The notes: generated from the letters alone by a model not told the origin. A DNA stretch of 64,000 nucleotides from Paenibacillus sp. JNUCC32 (GCF_014863545.1 NZ_CP062260.1:4287001-4351000); one strand, 5' to 3'. Positions 9,020-17,622 are shown, counted from the stretch's first letter. Numbers and translations are program-made.

Positions 9020-9934
9020 TTACGGTTTCTCCACGAGCAGCGCTTCCCATTTCAAGCCTTCTCCGGCAATTTCGATCCGCAGGTCGGAGATGCTCTTCAA
9101 CGCCTCCTCGCGACGTGTCTCAAGTATAACCACCGTTTCCTTATATAGCTCGTCTATCTTCTTCTGCGTACCGCTTGCCATTTTCGTTATTTCGGATTTT
9201 CTTGCAGCATTGCCTTTGGAGATCGCGGTTGTCTGTTCCTTAAACAGCTTGCCGTATTGGCTCTTAGCTGTTGCTTTGCTGATTTTCCCTTGTTTGTACT
9301 TCCACATCGGACTGTTCAGGTACGACGTACTGGATCCGTTACGGAGCTTCCACATCGGGCTGTTCAAATAGCTTTCACTGACCGTTTTGCTGAATTTCCA
9401 TGCGGAACTGTTCAAATAGCTCGGGGTGATCGTCTTCTTGTATGTCCACATCCAGCTGTTCAAATAATCCTCGTTCATTTCTTTGCTTAGTTTCCATAGG
9501 GTACTGTTCAAATAATTGCGGTTAGCGGCATTCGCATACTTCCACATCGGACCGTTTAAATAACTTGGATTGATGAACCGTTCATATTGTGCCAGCTTAT
9601 CCTTTAGGTCGCGGTTTCCCTCATACTTCAGCTTCAGCTGCTCCAAATCGGCTCGAAGCTTCTCGTCCCACTGCTTTTGATCCTCCAGCACTTTTTTCTC
9701 GAGCTGGTCCAGGGAGGCATGGCTGGCATTATAAAACGCCTTATATTTCTTGTCTGCTTGTTTCTGGTAATTGTTATACGCATTTACCGTCTTCTTGTTA
9801 TAGGATTTATACTCGCTCCATACTTGATTGATCCATTTCTGATCCGCTGCATGAATCGTTGTTAGCGGCACCATAACCGAGACGGCAAGCAAAAGGCTGC
9901 ATAAGGTTAATAACGATTTTCGCATCAATCTCAT
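9020..9934 (-). CDS. Secreted protein with six tandem 16-residue YLNSxMWK repeats
   Basis: 304 residues with a Sec signal peptide (R-K, hydrophobic core, cleavage likely after T-I-H-A-A near residue 30) and no lipobox. GAGAGG lies nine bases before the first ATG. Residues 31-120 are charged and probably helical or coiled-coil, rich in Tyr, Lys and Gln. Residues 125-220 are six back-to-back repeats of exactly 16 residues starting Y-L-N-S/G-x-M/L-W-K. Residues 221-304 are again helical and Lys/Glu-rich. I do not recognise the family. The regular Trp/Tyr repeat between helical arms suggests a cell-wall or polymer-binding surface protein. It stands alone, with its own terminator. Confidence 0.85.
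   Translation of the reverse strand: MRLMRKSLLTLCSLLLAVSVMVPLTTIHAADQKWINQVWSEYKSYNKKTVNAYNNYQKQADKKYKAFYNASHASLDQLEKKVLEDQKQWDEKLRADLEQLKLKYEGNRDLKDKLAQYERFINPSYLNGPMWKYANAANRNYLNSTLWKLSKEMNEDYLNSWMWTYKKTITPSYLNSSAWKFSKTVSESYLNSPMWKLRNGSSTSYLNSPMWKYKQGKISKATAKSQYGKLFKEQTTAISKGNAARKSEITKMASGTQKKIDELYKETVVILETRREEALKSISDLRIEIAGEGLKWEALLVEKP
9275..9562 (-). repeat. Six 48-bp in-frame coding repeats
   Basis: Six consecutive 48-bp units encode residues 125-220 of the secreted protein. All units keep the codons for Tyr-Leu-Asn and a Trp at position 7, while positions 9-16 vary. The exact periodicity without insertions points to recent or selected tandem duplication. Confidence 0.9.
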
Positions 9935-10241
9935 CGATTTTCGCCTCTCTTCTGTAGATAGTAAACAAGGGATATTTTACCTAATGGCAAGGCATCTTCC
10001 AATAGGAACTCCGAACCCCTAACTTTTAGACTAGATCCGATTTCTGGAACCTCCGGATATTTTCGCACGGCAGCGTGTCTCACTCCCTGGATGCTTCATG
10101 AAAAACATGTCTTCCCTTCGTATATCCCACATCAAAAACGGAAGATTTATGCACTTCCTTGGTCCTGTAGTCCCTTAGTATCGCTAAAGTTAGTTAGCTA
10201 GTTATAACAGCCCATCTTTGTTCGGAACCGCTTTCTGATGC
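9935..10241. other. Intergenic region without a recognisable gene
   Basis: Divergent upstream region between the repeat-protein gene (minus) and the SLH protein gene (plus). I see no ribosome-bound ORF, RNA gene or strong hairpin. It must contain the promoter for the minus gene; TTGCCA at 9984-9989 (minus strand) is a possible -35 but its spacing is poor. Confidence 0.4.
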
Positions 10242-10271
10242 TTGACCGCCCGAAAAATAGGCCTATACAAT
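10242..10271 (+). promoter_or_regulatory. Probable promoter of the SLH protein gene
   Basis: -35 TTGACC (10242-10247) and -10 TACAAT (10266-10271) with an 18-bp spacer, 44 bp before the ATG at 10315. TACAA and TTGTA also form an inverted repeat across the -10. Confidence 0.5.
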
Positions 10272-10314
10272 GTATTTTGTAGTATTTTAGCAAATTATAG
10301 ATGGAGGATTGCAG

Positions 10315-11364
10315 ATGTTGAAGTTCAGGACACTATGTGCGCCTATACTCCTGGCTGTCTCTTTGTTCGTAGGAGCTGGCAGCGCTTTTGCCGGGGTTAC
10401 TTTTCGGGATATTGATAACCACTGGGCAAAAACGACCATCGAATGGGGCGTCGACAAGGGGATTGTCAACGGCTATGCGAACGGAATGTTCATGCCTAAT
10501 CAGAATGTGACCGAGGCCGAATTCATCCGCATGCTGGTTGTCGGCATTACGGGCAAGGACCTGCAGGAGAACTATTTGACCGAACTATGGTCGGATAAAT
10601 ATTATCATTTTCTGCACTTCAAGAACTATCCTGTACACGGATTCGCTGACAAAACCAAGCGCAGCCAATACATAACGCGGGCCCATGTGGCCGAGCTGAT
10701 ATCCAGCGCCGACGGCGTGAACTACGGTGGGAATCAGGCCATTCAATACGTTCTGGGGAAAAAGTACGCGCAGGGCCGGATCAAAGGTGAAAATACGATT
10801 GAAGGCTATGTAGGCAGCGGCACCATCACGCGGGCCGAAGTGCTTCAGCTGATCAAAAACCTGACCGATCGCGGAATGTCGAACCTGTACGACCGCCCTA
10901 CCGCGCCAAGCGCGGAGGCCATGCTGCCGAAGCTGCCAACCCCTTGGGACGTTTACCGGGACGAGATGTACCTCGTGATCCGCCAGAAGGTATTTCCGAA
11001 GTACAGCGGCTACCGCATTTATGACGACGGATCGAATAAAATCGTGATGACCAGCACGAAGCAAACCGGTGAGACGGATTACGCCGTGTCCGTTCAATTC
11101 GAGCCGCAGATTATGCAGTTCAGCGGAATCGCGCTTTCCAATGCCGCCGATAAAACCCAGCGCGGCATGCTGATCGAACTCCTCCAGCTGTATGGCTTCC
11201 AAGTCGATTCCGCCTTCCTCGCGAAAATAGACTCCGCGGAGAAGAACAAGAAGGTGATCGAGTTGAAGGTGAGCGGCAAAACACTCGTTATCGATCCGCT
11301 CGTGGCAAGCCCCGCCGGGCATGTCCATATCTACTATAAGTGGTGGGACGGATCTCGGGCATAA
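10315..11364 (+). CDS. Secreted S-layer-homology (SLH) domain protein
   Basis: 349 residues from the ATG at 10315, seven bases after GGAGG. A signal peptide ends near A-F-A-G at residue 25. Residues about 28-75 form a clear SLH motif (F-R-D-I-D-N-H-W-A-K-x-x-I-E-W-G, then G-I-V-N-G-Y-A-N-G-M-F-M-P-N). Two weaker SLH-like segments follow to about residue 185, with T-R-A-H-V-A-E-L and T-R-A-E-V-L-Q-L matching the third SLH helix. SLH domains bind pyruvylated secondary cell-wall polymers, so the protein is probably surface-attached. The C-terminal 150 residues are an unrecognised domain ending in an aromatic Y-Y-K-W-W-D tail. It is monocistronic. Confidence 0.88.
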   Translation: MLKFRTLCAPILLAVSLFVGAGSAFAGVTFRDIDNHWAKTTIEWGVDKGIVNGYANGMFMPNQNVTEAEFIRMLVVGITGKDLQENYLTELWSDKYYHFLHFKNYPVHGFADKTKRSQYITRAHVAELISSADGVNYGGNQAIQYVLGKKYAQGRIKGENTIEGYVGSGTITRAEVLQLIKNLTDRGMSNLYDRPTAPSAEAMLPKLPTPWDVYRDEMYLVIRQKVFPKYSGYRIYDDGSNKIVMTSTKQTGETDYAVSVQFEPQIMQFSGIALSNAADKTQRGMLIELLQLYGFQVDSAFLAKIDSAEKNKKVIELKVSGKTLVIDPLVASPAGHVHIYYKWWDGSRA

Positions 11365-11395
11365 TTCAGGAAACTCGACTGCGCTGCAACCGAAC

Positions 11396-11430
11396 AAAAA
11401 GCCCTGACGGCAAATCGTCAGGGCTTTTTG
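11396..11430. terminator. Bidirectional terminator between convergent genes
   Basis: AGCCCTGACG and CGTCAGGGCT form a 10-bp stem with a six-base loop, flanked by an A-run on the left and a T-run on the right. It can end both the SLH gene and the opposing VOC gene. Confidence 0.9.
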
Positions 11431-11449
11431 TTCATTTATATATCAGCTT

Positions 11450-11875
11450 CTACGCTTCCGCTTCCGTGGAGATATTCCAGTTCACGCCGAATTTGTCAGC
11501 CACGATGCCGTACGCCGGGCTCCAGAACGTCTCCTGAAGGGGCATAACCACTTGACCGTCCTCCCGCAGCGCTTCATATATCCGCTTGGCCTGTTCGGCC
11601 TGATCGGTCATGATACAGATCTGAACCTGATTGCTGGATTGAACCGGTTGACCGGGAAACGTATCGGAGAACATCAAATCCGTCTCTCCTACCTTCAGCA
11701 AAGCGTGGGAAATGCGATCTCTCGCGCTATCCGGCAGCGGAAAATCAGGGTTCGCCGGCATCTCGCCGAAGGTCTGAACCATGATGACCTGGGCATCCAA
11801 CGCCTTCTCATAGAATTGAATAGCTTCCTTAGCATTCCCGTCCATCACGAGATATGGATTCATTCGAAGTGCCAT
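11450..11875 (-). CDS. VOC/PhnB-like glyoxalase-fold protein
   Basis: 141 residues from the ATG at 11873-11875; the GTG five codons earlier lies inside the AAGGTGG binding site. The sequence has the PhnB-type pattern of the vicinal-oxygen-chelate family: N-P-Y-L-V-M-D-G-N-A-K-E-A-I-Q-F-Y at the start, H-A-L-L-K-V-G near residue 60, and F-W-S-P-A-Y-G-I-V-x-D-K-F-G-V-N-W at the end. Members of this group often have no known substrate; some are metal-dependent enzymes and some bind small ligands. It is a single-gene unit facing the SLH gene. Function beyond fold is not assignable. Confidence 0.85.
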   Translation of the reverse strand: MALRMNPYLVMDGNAKEAIQFYEKALDAQVIMVQTFGEMPANPDFPLPDSARDRISHALLKVGETDLMFSDTFPGQPVQSSNQVQICIMTDQAEQAKRIYEALREDGQVVMPLQETFWSPAYGIVADKFGVNWNISTEAEA

Positions 11876-11983
11876 ATGATCGTCAACCACCTTATTTTCA
11901 TATTTACAACGTTACTCCTATTATCGCCCAACTGGATCACTTTAGCAAAATATGAGGCATTTTCGGCTGAAGGACCGTTATGG

Positions 11984-12880
11984 TTATCCCTCATTCCATC
12001 CATACAGGATTTTGAAGTCCGCCGTGACCTCCATCGCTTCATCCAGCATTTGTCCGATGGCCTCGGGCGAAGCGCTCCAGGATAACGGCGTCATGCGAAT
12101 CAACTGTTTCATCTGATCGTTATCCAGGATGACTCGATACTGCACCCGCTCGGCTTCGATTTGCTCAAAGTGGCGGCTGAATAGCTCTATTGTGCTGTCA
12201 TTGGAGTAATTCTCCTTGCCTGTGCCTGTATAGAACAAGGTTCTAAGCTCCTGCAAATACAGGCTGTCCGGGATTACCTTCACCAATGATCCGCCACTCG
12301 CAAGCAGCCGCCTGAACTCCGAATAATTGGACGGGGACAGAATGTTCAGGATGTAATCGAACTGTTGGTCGGCAAACGGGCTCCGGGACAAATCGGCCAC
12401 GCACCATATAGAATCAGGGGATATCTTGGCGGCCATAACGATGCCCTCTTTGGCAATATCCATGCCTACGCCGAGAACATCCGGCACCAAAGGGTGCTCC
12501 CGAAGCTTATGTCCGATGGCGGATAGATGGGAGCCCTCCCCGCAGCCTGCATCAAGCAGTTTTACAGGCTTCACGGATTCCCGGGACTTCAGCTCCTGGA
12601 TCAGGCGATTCGTTACCGCTTCTACCATGGGGCCGAAGAAGCCGCTGCCGCTGATCGTGTTTCGGGCCTCAAACAAAGCCTTATCATATTTGGTTTTGGA
12701 TGAATGGTTCAGCAGGTTTACGTATCCCTGTCTGGATATATCATAGCAATGCCTGTTCTCGCATTCCAGGCTGGCCATGCGTTCTACCTTCATGGCACCG
12801 CCGCAGATCGGGCATTGAAACATCTTCTCGTGTATCGAAAGTTTTTGTGCTTTTTTTAACAATTTTTCGTTGTTGGACAC
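11984..12880 (-). CDS. rlmA: 23S rRNA (guanine) N1-methyltransferase, RlmA family
   Basis: 298 residues from a GTG start with AAAGGATG upstream. An N-terminal zinc finger (C-P-I-C-G-G near residue 23, then C-x-x-x-H-C near 39) is followed by a SAM-dependent Rossmann domain with motif I L-L-D-A-G-C-G-E-G-S-H near residue 107. This layout is characteristic of RlmA, which methylates G745 or G748 in helix 35 of 23S rRNA. In Gram-positive species the RlmA-II form (TlrB) modifies G748 and affects tylosin and telithromycin sensitivity; the sequence alone does not tell which position is used here. It is a single gene, between several other resistance-like genes. Confidence 0.88.
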   Translation of the reverse strand: MSNNEKLLKKAQKLSIHEKMFQCPICGGAMKVERMASLECENRHCYDISRQGYVNLLNHSSKTKYDKALFEARNTISGSGFFGPMVEAVTNRLIQELKSRESVKPVKLLDAGCGEGSHLSAIGHKLREHPLVPDVLGVGMDIAKEGIVMAAKISPDSIWCVADLSRSPFADQQFDYILNILSPSNYSEFRRLLASGGSLVKVIPDSLYLQELRTLFYTGTGKENYSNDSTIELFSRHFEQIEAERVQYRVILDNDQMKQLIRMTPLSWSASPEAIGQMLDEAMEVTADFKILYGWNEG

Positions 12881-13237
12881 AGCAAATCATCCTTTCATTC
12901 GATTGATCGCAATAAAAAAGGCACAGATAAATAAACTCAAGCCGCAGTTGTCAAAAAAAAGGGCCGAGCCTACTTGGATCTGTACCTCACATTAGCGTAA
13001 ACGAATGAAATGGATCATGAGAAAAAACACGCTCCCGACATCAATTTGGGCAAGAGAGATGCCCTAATTCAATTCTAACACGCGAGCACAGAATGTAAAC
13101 CTCCAGGGCAAGCGTCCGGTTCAGCAAAATATATCAAGAATAAGTTCCTCCTATAGACTATGATGAGTGTTTGAGACTCTTTTATCCACCTTCTCACCTT
13201 AAAAGACAAATATTAAATTCAAAATGACATATATATA
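12881..13237. other. Divergent intergenic region, no gene seen
   Basis: It separates the rRNA methyltransferase gene (minus) from the membrane protein/XRE operon (plus). It contains AT-rich promoter-like sequence on the right but no ORF with a credible ribosome binding site and no clear RNA structure. Confidence 0.4.
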
Positions 13238-13266
13238 TTGCAAAAAGACGTAAATACTATTACAAT
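13238..13266 (+). promoter_or_regulatory. Sigma-A promoter of the membrane protein/XRE operon
   Basis: -35 TTGCAA (13238-13243), 17-bp spacer, -10 TACAAT (13261-13266), about 50 bp before the start codon. Confidence 0.65.
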
Positions 13267-13318
13267 GCATGTATCCAGAAAATCTCAGGAACGTATCTCT
13301 AACCAAAAGGAAGGAATG

Positions 13319-13834
13319 ATGAGCTTGAATTGGCTTAAGAAAAACTCGGTTGAGGATGAGCGTATCGTCAATTTGAAGAACAAGTTATATAAAGAGGTGT
13401 ATACCTTGATCATGGTCATTTGCAGCATTTCCGTCATCATCAAATCTTTTGTGCTGCCGCGAACGGAACCCGTCTGGCTGGAAATGCTGATCATTCTGGG
13501 AGGAAGCTTATATTTCGGGATACGCAGCGTGGCGCTGGGGATTTACTCGGATGAAGTGGAGGTCCATGACCAGCGGAGCAAAATTTCGTTCAGCATGCGT
13601 ACGGCGATATGGGGGCTTGTTATCGGTGTCGCACTTGCTCTTTTTTTCGGTATCCGCAGCGCGGTTCTGTTTGGCAATGACAACAGCGCGACCGAGCTCA
13701 AATATTTCTTTAGCGTTTTCCTCGTCTCACTGATCATCTACATCCCGCTCTTTGTCGGGGGGAATTGGTTGATCCACTACGGCGCCAACAAGGTAAGCCA
13801 AAAAATGTCGCAGAACGATCCATTCGACTCGTAG
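13319..13834 (+). CDS. Four-helix membrane protein partnered with an XRE regulator (DUF6773-like)
   Basis: 171 residues from the ATG at 13319, four bases after AAGGAAGG (another ATG is directly upstream). A cytoplasmic start with E-D-E-R-I-V-x-L-K-N-K-L-Y-K-E is followed by four membrane segments (about residues 28-48, 53-70, 92-115 and 125-150). The basic C-terminus is short. Small membrane proteins of this layout are typically encoded in one operon with a tiny Cro/C1-type repressor, as here (25 bp gap). The pair may form a membrane-linked sensing switch, but no ligand or target is known. Assignment to the DUF family is from general resemblance. Confidence 0.75.
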   Translation: MSLNWLKKNSVEDERIVNLKNKLYKEVYTLIMVICSISVIIKSFVLPRTEPVWLEMLIILGGSLYFGIRSVALGIYSDEVEVHDQRSKISFSMRTAIWGLVIGVALALFFGIRSAVLFGNDNSATELKYFFSVFLVSLIIYIPLFVGGNWLIHYGANKVSQKMSQNDPFDS

Positions 13835-13859
13835 AAAGGGATATTAGGGGGACTGCCGC

Positions 13860-14057
13860 ATGAAAAACATCAAATTGAAGATGGCCCGCGTCGAGAAGGA
13901 TTTATCGCAGGAAGAACTGGCCCAGATCGTCGGCGTCTCCAGGCAGACCATCGGCCTGATCGAGCTTGGGAAATATAATCCGTCCCTCAGCCTGTGCGTT
14001 GCCATATGCAAGGCATTATCGCGTACGCTGAACGATCTGTTCTGGGAAGAAGACTAG
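13860..14057 (+). CDS. Small XRE-family helix-turn-helix regulator
   Basis: 65 residues, consisting of a single HTH_3 domain: Q-E-E-L-A-Q-I-V-G-V-S-R-Q-T-I-G-L-I-E-L-G-K-Y-N-P-S-L. AGGGGG lies upstream of the ATG. The size and sequence match the YvaO/YozG-like repressors that sit next to membrane proteins. It is the second gene of a two-gene operon and probably autoregulates it. Confidence 0.9.
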   Translation: MKNIKLKMARVEKDLSQEELAQIVGVSRQTIGLIELGKYNPSLSLCVAICKALSRTLNDLFWEED

Positions 14058-14185
14058 GGCAGGGCTGCATTTCAATTCACTAACGCCGCCAGACAGCAAT
14101 TGCCGACAAGGTTAAGGAGGTGACGCCAACGTTTCAAGGCAAGAACTAATAACCAATCATCATATAAGGAGTGACCTAATCTATC

Positions 14186-15637
14186 ATGCCATTACATAAA
14201 GCTAGAAAAGCATTCACCGTGTTTTTGCTCACCGCTTCCCTATTGGGAACCACCTTCATCCCTGAAGGAAAAACATATGCTTCTGCCGCCGATCCCATCC
14301 AAGGGCAGGTTACCGAGGTTACGACTGCACGAACGTCGGATGAAAAAATTGCCGAGTGGGAGAATTGGGCCAAAGACCATGTATATCGACTGGATACGAT
14401 TCACCCGGCCAACACAGCCAACGGCACTAACCAGTATAGGGATCTGGCTATGCTGAAGCCCTTGCTGCATGACAAACGTTTCGTGTTTCTAGGGGAGAGC
14501 TCCCACGGGGTTGGCGAGTTCAATCTGGCGAAGACCCGCTTGATCCAGTTCCTGCATCAGGAGATGGGGTACAACGTTCTGGCCTTTGAGAGCGGTCTTG
14601 GCAACAGCTCCTTGGCTTACGGCAGGGCCGGGCAGCGGAGCGCGGAACAAACGATGAAGGATTCCATCTTCGGCGTCTGGTGGTCCAAGGAGATTTTGCC
14701 GTTGTTCGACTACATTAAAACAGCACAACAGAGCAAGCAGCCGCTCGTGCTGACCGGTTTTGACATGCAGCTGCAGCATCCGCTGTTGGACGGACAATGG
14801 CTGCAGGATCAGGCCATGGCTAAGCGTCTATCGGAAGCTGAGAAGAAACTGTCCGACTACTCTCTTGGTACGGATCTAGACGCTTACCGCAAAGAGAAAC
14901 ATCAGCTGATTCAAGTGTACAAGGATGCTCTGGAATCATTAAAGACGGAGGCAAACGAAGCTCATCTGAAACGGCTGTACCCGGATAACCCCAAACTGTC
15001 CATGCTGCTCGAGCGGACCCTGAACGACCGGATTCGGGTAGCCCGGGAATATGTGGAGCTCTCCATTCAATCAACGCTTGGTATGGAAAGCGGGGATTAT
15101 GTCCCGTTCCTGGAATCGATGGAATGGCGGGACCAGGCGATGCATGACAATCTCATGTGGCTGGCAACCGAAGTATACCCGATGGAAAAATTCATCGTGT
15201 GGGGACATAACGACCACATCCGCAAAGCTCAAACCGAGGTGATGGGTACGCCATATCCGGTGACTTTAATGGGAGAGAAACTCTCGGATGAAATGAAGAA
15301 ATACAGTTACGTGCTTGGCCTGTATCCGGCCAGCGGCCAAACCGCGGATAATATGGGGAATGTGCATGACGTCCTGCCGGCAGAGCCGGGCTCCATTGAA
15401 TCGATCCTCTCGGCCGCAGGCTCGCCGTATACCTTCGTTGATCTGCGTTACCAAAAACGCGAGGCAGGCAACTCGTGGATGTTTGAGCCGCGTTTTGCCT
15501 ATAGCTGGGGGATGATTCCGGAAAGCTTAATCGCCCGCGACCAGTACGACGGTATTCTGCTGATCGATGACGTAAACCCGCCCCAATATATGAGATCCTC
15601 CGCTTCATCCAAGGCTTCTGTGCCTGCTGAAGAATAA
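14186..15637 (+). CDS. Secreted erythromycin-esterase family protein
   Basis: 483 residues. The N-terminus is a Sec signal peptide (K-A-R-K, hydrophobic core, T-Y-A-S-A near residue 33), unlike cytoplasmic EreA and EreB. The family signature F-L-G-E-S-S-H-G-V-G-E-F (Glu104, His107) is present, as are the later F-E-S-G and V-W-G-H-N-D-H-I-R-K motifs, so the catalytic set looks complete. Ere enzymes hydrolyse the lactone of 14-membered macrolides, but many chromosomal homologues have other or unknown substrates. Ribosome binding is through AAGGAG at a rather long 14 bases. A perfect orphan Shine-Dalgarno (AAGGAGGTGA) lies at 14114-14123. It is monocistronic with a strong terminator. Confidence 0.85.
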   Translation: MPLHKARKAFTVFLLTASLLGTTFIPEGKTYASAADPIQGQVTEVTTARTSDEKIAEWENWAKDHVYRLDTIHPANTANGTNQYRDLAMLKPLLHDKRFVFLGESSHGVGEFNLAKTRLIQFLHQEMGYNVLAFESGLGNSSLAYGRAGQRSAEQTMKDSIFGVWWSKEILPLFDYIKTAQQSKQPLVLTGFDMQLQHPLLDGQWLQDQAMAKRLSEAEKKLSDYSLGTDLDAYRKEKHQLIQVYKDALESLKTEANEAHLKRLYPDNPKLSMLLERTLNDRIRVAREYVELSIQSTLGMESGDYVPFLESMEWRDQAMHDNLMWLATEVYPMEKFIVWGHNDHIRKAQTEVMGTPYPVTLMGEKLSDEMKKYSYVLGLYPASGQTADNMGNVHDVLPAEPGSIESILSAAGSPYTFVDLRYQKREAGNSWMFEPRFAYSWGMIPESLIARDQYDGILLIDDVNPPQYMRSSASSKASVPAEE

Positions 15638-15689
15638 GGTGCTATCATTCCTTGCTGTCATATAAGAATTTTTCATAGGTTAAGATGAC

Positions 15690-15762
15690 AAGCATCCTCT
15701 GACGATCTGCTCCAAGAGTCCGGAAGCAATGAACTCTTGGAAAGGACCGAACGGGGATGCTT
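15690..15762 (+). terminator. Long terminator after the erythromycin-esterase homologue
   Basis: AGCATCC (15691-15697) pairs with GGATGCT (15755-15761), enclosing a second stem CCAAGAGT/ACTCTTGG. A T-tract (TTTTTTTCTT) follows. Confidence 0.8.
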
Positions 15763-15788
15763 TTTTTCTTACGCTCAGTTCCGCATGG

Positions 15789-16460
15789 TTATTTTATCGA
15801 GATGTTCCCCGAGGAGGTTTTGAGCTTCACCTCAAACTCCCCGTCACCGGTGCGCCCTTCCGTCTTCCGGTTGCTCTCGTTCCTGTCCTGGATCGGAACG
15901 GCAATGGACCTCCGTCCGCTCCCGGATTGCAGCACCCATGTCGCATCAGGCGTCTCTTCATCGAGCTGAATGTTCACGTTTCCGCTAGTCGCCGATACAT
16001 CCACATCGTTGTTCAAACGGGCGAACGCAAGGGAGATATTCCCGCTTTTACCCTTCACCTGAAGGCTGTGATTCTGCAAGCCGGTTCCCGTTACCTTGCC
16101 GGAAGAACCGTCAATTTCGACCTTCCCTGCATAGTCCGCGGGAATTTTCACGCGAAGCTGCGGCATCCGGCCGATATTGAACATCCGAGTGATATCGTTA
16201 TCTAAAGAAATCTTCACCCGATTATCTTTTTGATCGACAACGGCTCCTGCGGAACTGCCGCTTCGGAGCAGCGAAACCTCCAATGCTTCCGCATCCGCTG
16301 TCTCCACGAACAAGGTCGTGCTGCCATGGTCGATCTCCAGCACTTCAACCTCCTCCAGCGTTACGCGTTGGAGTTCCTCTTCTTCATCCCTTGAACCGCA
16401 TGCGCTGAGCAAGAACATGCCGAGGATCCATAGGATTGCAGCTGGTGCATATCGTTTCAT
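15789..16460 (-). CDS. Lipoprotein with DUF4097 adhesin-like beta-helix domain
   Basis: 223 residues from the ATG at 16458-16460, after GGTGGAGG. The lipobox is L-S-A-C (cysteine near residue 19), followed by an acidic spacer D-E-E-E-E. The body shows the repeated G-S/T-S-G-x-V/I and S-G-N-I/V-x-I pattern of DUF4097 (for example G-S-S-G-K-V, K-S-G-N-I-S, T-S-G-N-V-N and the final S-S-G-N-I-S-I-K). DUF4097 proteins often act in envelope stress or polarity circuits with LiaI/PspC-like partners, but no such partner is nearby. The longer ORF upstream overlaps a terminator hairpin and was not used. Confidence 0.85.
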   Translation of the reverse strand: MKRYAPAAILWILGMFLLSACGSRDEEEELQRVTLEEVEVLEIDHGSTTLFVETADAEALEVSLLRSGSSAGAVVDQKDNRVKISLDNDITRMFNIGRMPQLRVKIPADYAGKVEIDGSSGKVTGTGLQNHSLQVKGKSGNISLAFARLNNDVDVSATSGNVNIQLDEETPDATWVLQSGSGRRSIAVPIQDRNESNRKTEGRTGDGEFEVKLKTSSGNISIK

Positions 16461-16562
16461 TGCTTTACCTCCACCCCTTTTCAACATTGAAGTCATTGTA
16501 CAGGATGACGCAGCGTCACTTTCAAGCGATTTTTCAAGTTTGGTAAACAACAGGAAAAAAGA

Positions 16563-16580
16563 CACCGCCATGTGGCAGTG
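16563..16580 (-). terminator. Terminator after the helix-hairpin-helix/DinB operon
   Basis: CACTGCCA and TGGCGGTG (one G-T pair) form an eight-bp stem; on the minus strand TCTTTTTT follows. Confidence 0.75.
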
Positions 16581-16606
16581 CCTCCTGCTAGGTCAAGGTA
16601 GGGACC

Positions 16607-17095
16607 CTATGGTTGTCCATCTTTTTTGTCGTACCACGATAAAGTTGGACGGGTTGGAGGGTATCCGTGCTGCTCCCTGAATTGCTTACGCACTTCGGTA
16701 AAGTCATGCCAGCTCTTCCCGCTCCCCGGATGATTGGCATGATGTACGATGCAGCGAAACGCATCCTCCACGCAAGGATCCACCCAGAAACCGCTGCTCG
16801 CTTCCATCCGGTCCGTTAAAGAGGCAGCGTCTTCATCCTTGATATCTTCCAATGCGTAATACCCTAACTGGACTACGCGTTCAGCCACTTTCGGTCCGAT
16901 CGAAGGAACCGTCTGAAACTGTGCCAGTCCCCGGATATATTGGGCACGGCTATCCGAAACACCAAGCACGCCGGACAATAACTCGATATCCATTTGCGCA
17001 ATATCGATAAGCTTCATTTTGTTTGACCGCAGCTTCGCCAGCTCCTCGCCGGTTAACGGCAGCTTCGGCGATTTTCTCGGTACATGCCGCTGCAT
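16607..17095 (-). CDS. Helix-hairpin-helix protein of the Cdd1 (pathogenicity locus) family
   Basis: 162 residues from the ATG at 17093-17095 with GGGGGGAGAAGG directly upstream. The middle holds a helix-hairpin-helix segment (F-Q-T-V-P-S-I-G-P-K-V-A-E-R-V-V-Q-L-G-Y) and the C-terminus has the conserved D-P-C-V-E-D-A-F-R-C-I-V-H-H-A and P-T-R-P-x-L-S-W-Y patterns of the Cdd1 family. HhH motifs bind DNA without sequence specificity; the biochemical role of this family is not established. It lies 38 bp after the DinB gene on the same strand, so the two may be cotranscribed. Confidence 0.82.
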   Translation of the reverse strand: MQRHVPRKSPKLPLTGEELAKLRSNKMKLIDIAQMDIELLSGVLGVSDSRAQYIRGLAQFQTVPSIGPKVAERVVQLGYYALEDIKDEDAASLTDRMEASSGFWVDPCVEDAFRCIVHHANHPGSGKSWHDFTEVRKQFREQHGYPPTRPTLSWYDKKDGQP

Positions 17096-17133
17096 CCTTC
17101 TCCCCCCTGTTCTCACTTTTGCATACCTGACGT

Positions 17134-17622
17134 TTAATATAGATCGAACATATTTACTTCATAGCCTTGGGCTTTCAGGTAATTGAACATTTGCGCCCGA
17201 TGATGCTGGGCATGCGTGACGATTTCAATCAGCCACTTGGCTTGGGTTGAACCGTGCTCCAAATAGAAGGGTCTCGTAGTCTTCTGCATAAATTCTTCAT
17301 CTGTCAGCCCATTCATGTAGGATTTTACATCGGCAAGTCCCTTTGTCATCCAAGAGATCAGCTTGTCCTTGTCCGTGCCGTCAGCGGCGATGCTTGCCTC
17401 CAGCTCCCGGACCTCCGCTTCGCTCTTCTCTTGCAGAATCAACAGGTCCGTCGCAGGCACCGAAACCAGATGATGCACGAGTTCCTGCAGCGATCTCATA
17501 TTGTGGGCAGGTCTGTAATCCCAATGGGCTTCTGTAATTTTGCCGATCAGATTCGAACTGGTACGAACGATAAGCTCCAGCTCCTCGAACAACAGCTGCT
17601 TCATTTCATGCAATTGACTCAC
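17134..17622 (-). CDS. DinB-family four-helix protein
   Basis: 162 residues from a GTG start with GGAG nine bases upstream. The three metal-ligand histidines of the DinB/YfiT fold are visible: H-H-L near residue 50 and H-A-Q-H-H-R-A-Q near 136-139. Members are metal-dependent enzymes, including thiol transferases (bacillithiol-type), but most have no known reaction. It is divergent from a WYL-type regulator, with a shared inverted repeat in the 111-bp gap. This suggests that the regulator controls it. Confidence 0.85.
   Translation of the reverse strand: MSQLHEMKQLLFEELELIVRTSSNLIGKITEAHWDYRPAHNMRSLQELVHHLVSVPATDLLILQEKSEAEVRELEASIAADGTDKDKLISWMTKGLADVKSYMNGLTDEEFMQKTTRPFYLEHGSTQAKWLIEIVTHAQHHRAQMFNYLKAQGYEVNMFDLY

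Noticed and set aside
9275..9562. Regular 48-bp repeats resembling a repeat array
   Set aside because: Not CRISPR: there are no constant repeats separated by unique spacers, and the units are in-frame coding repeats.
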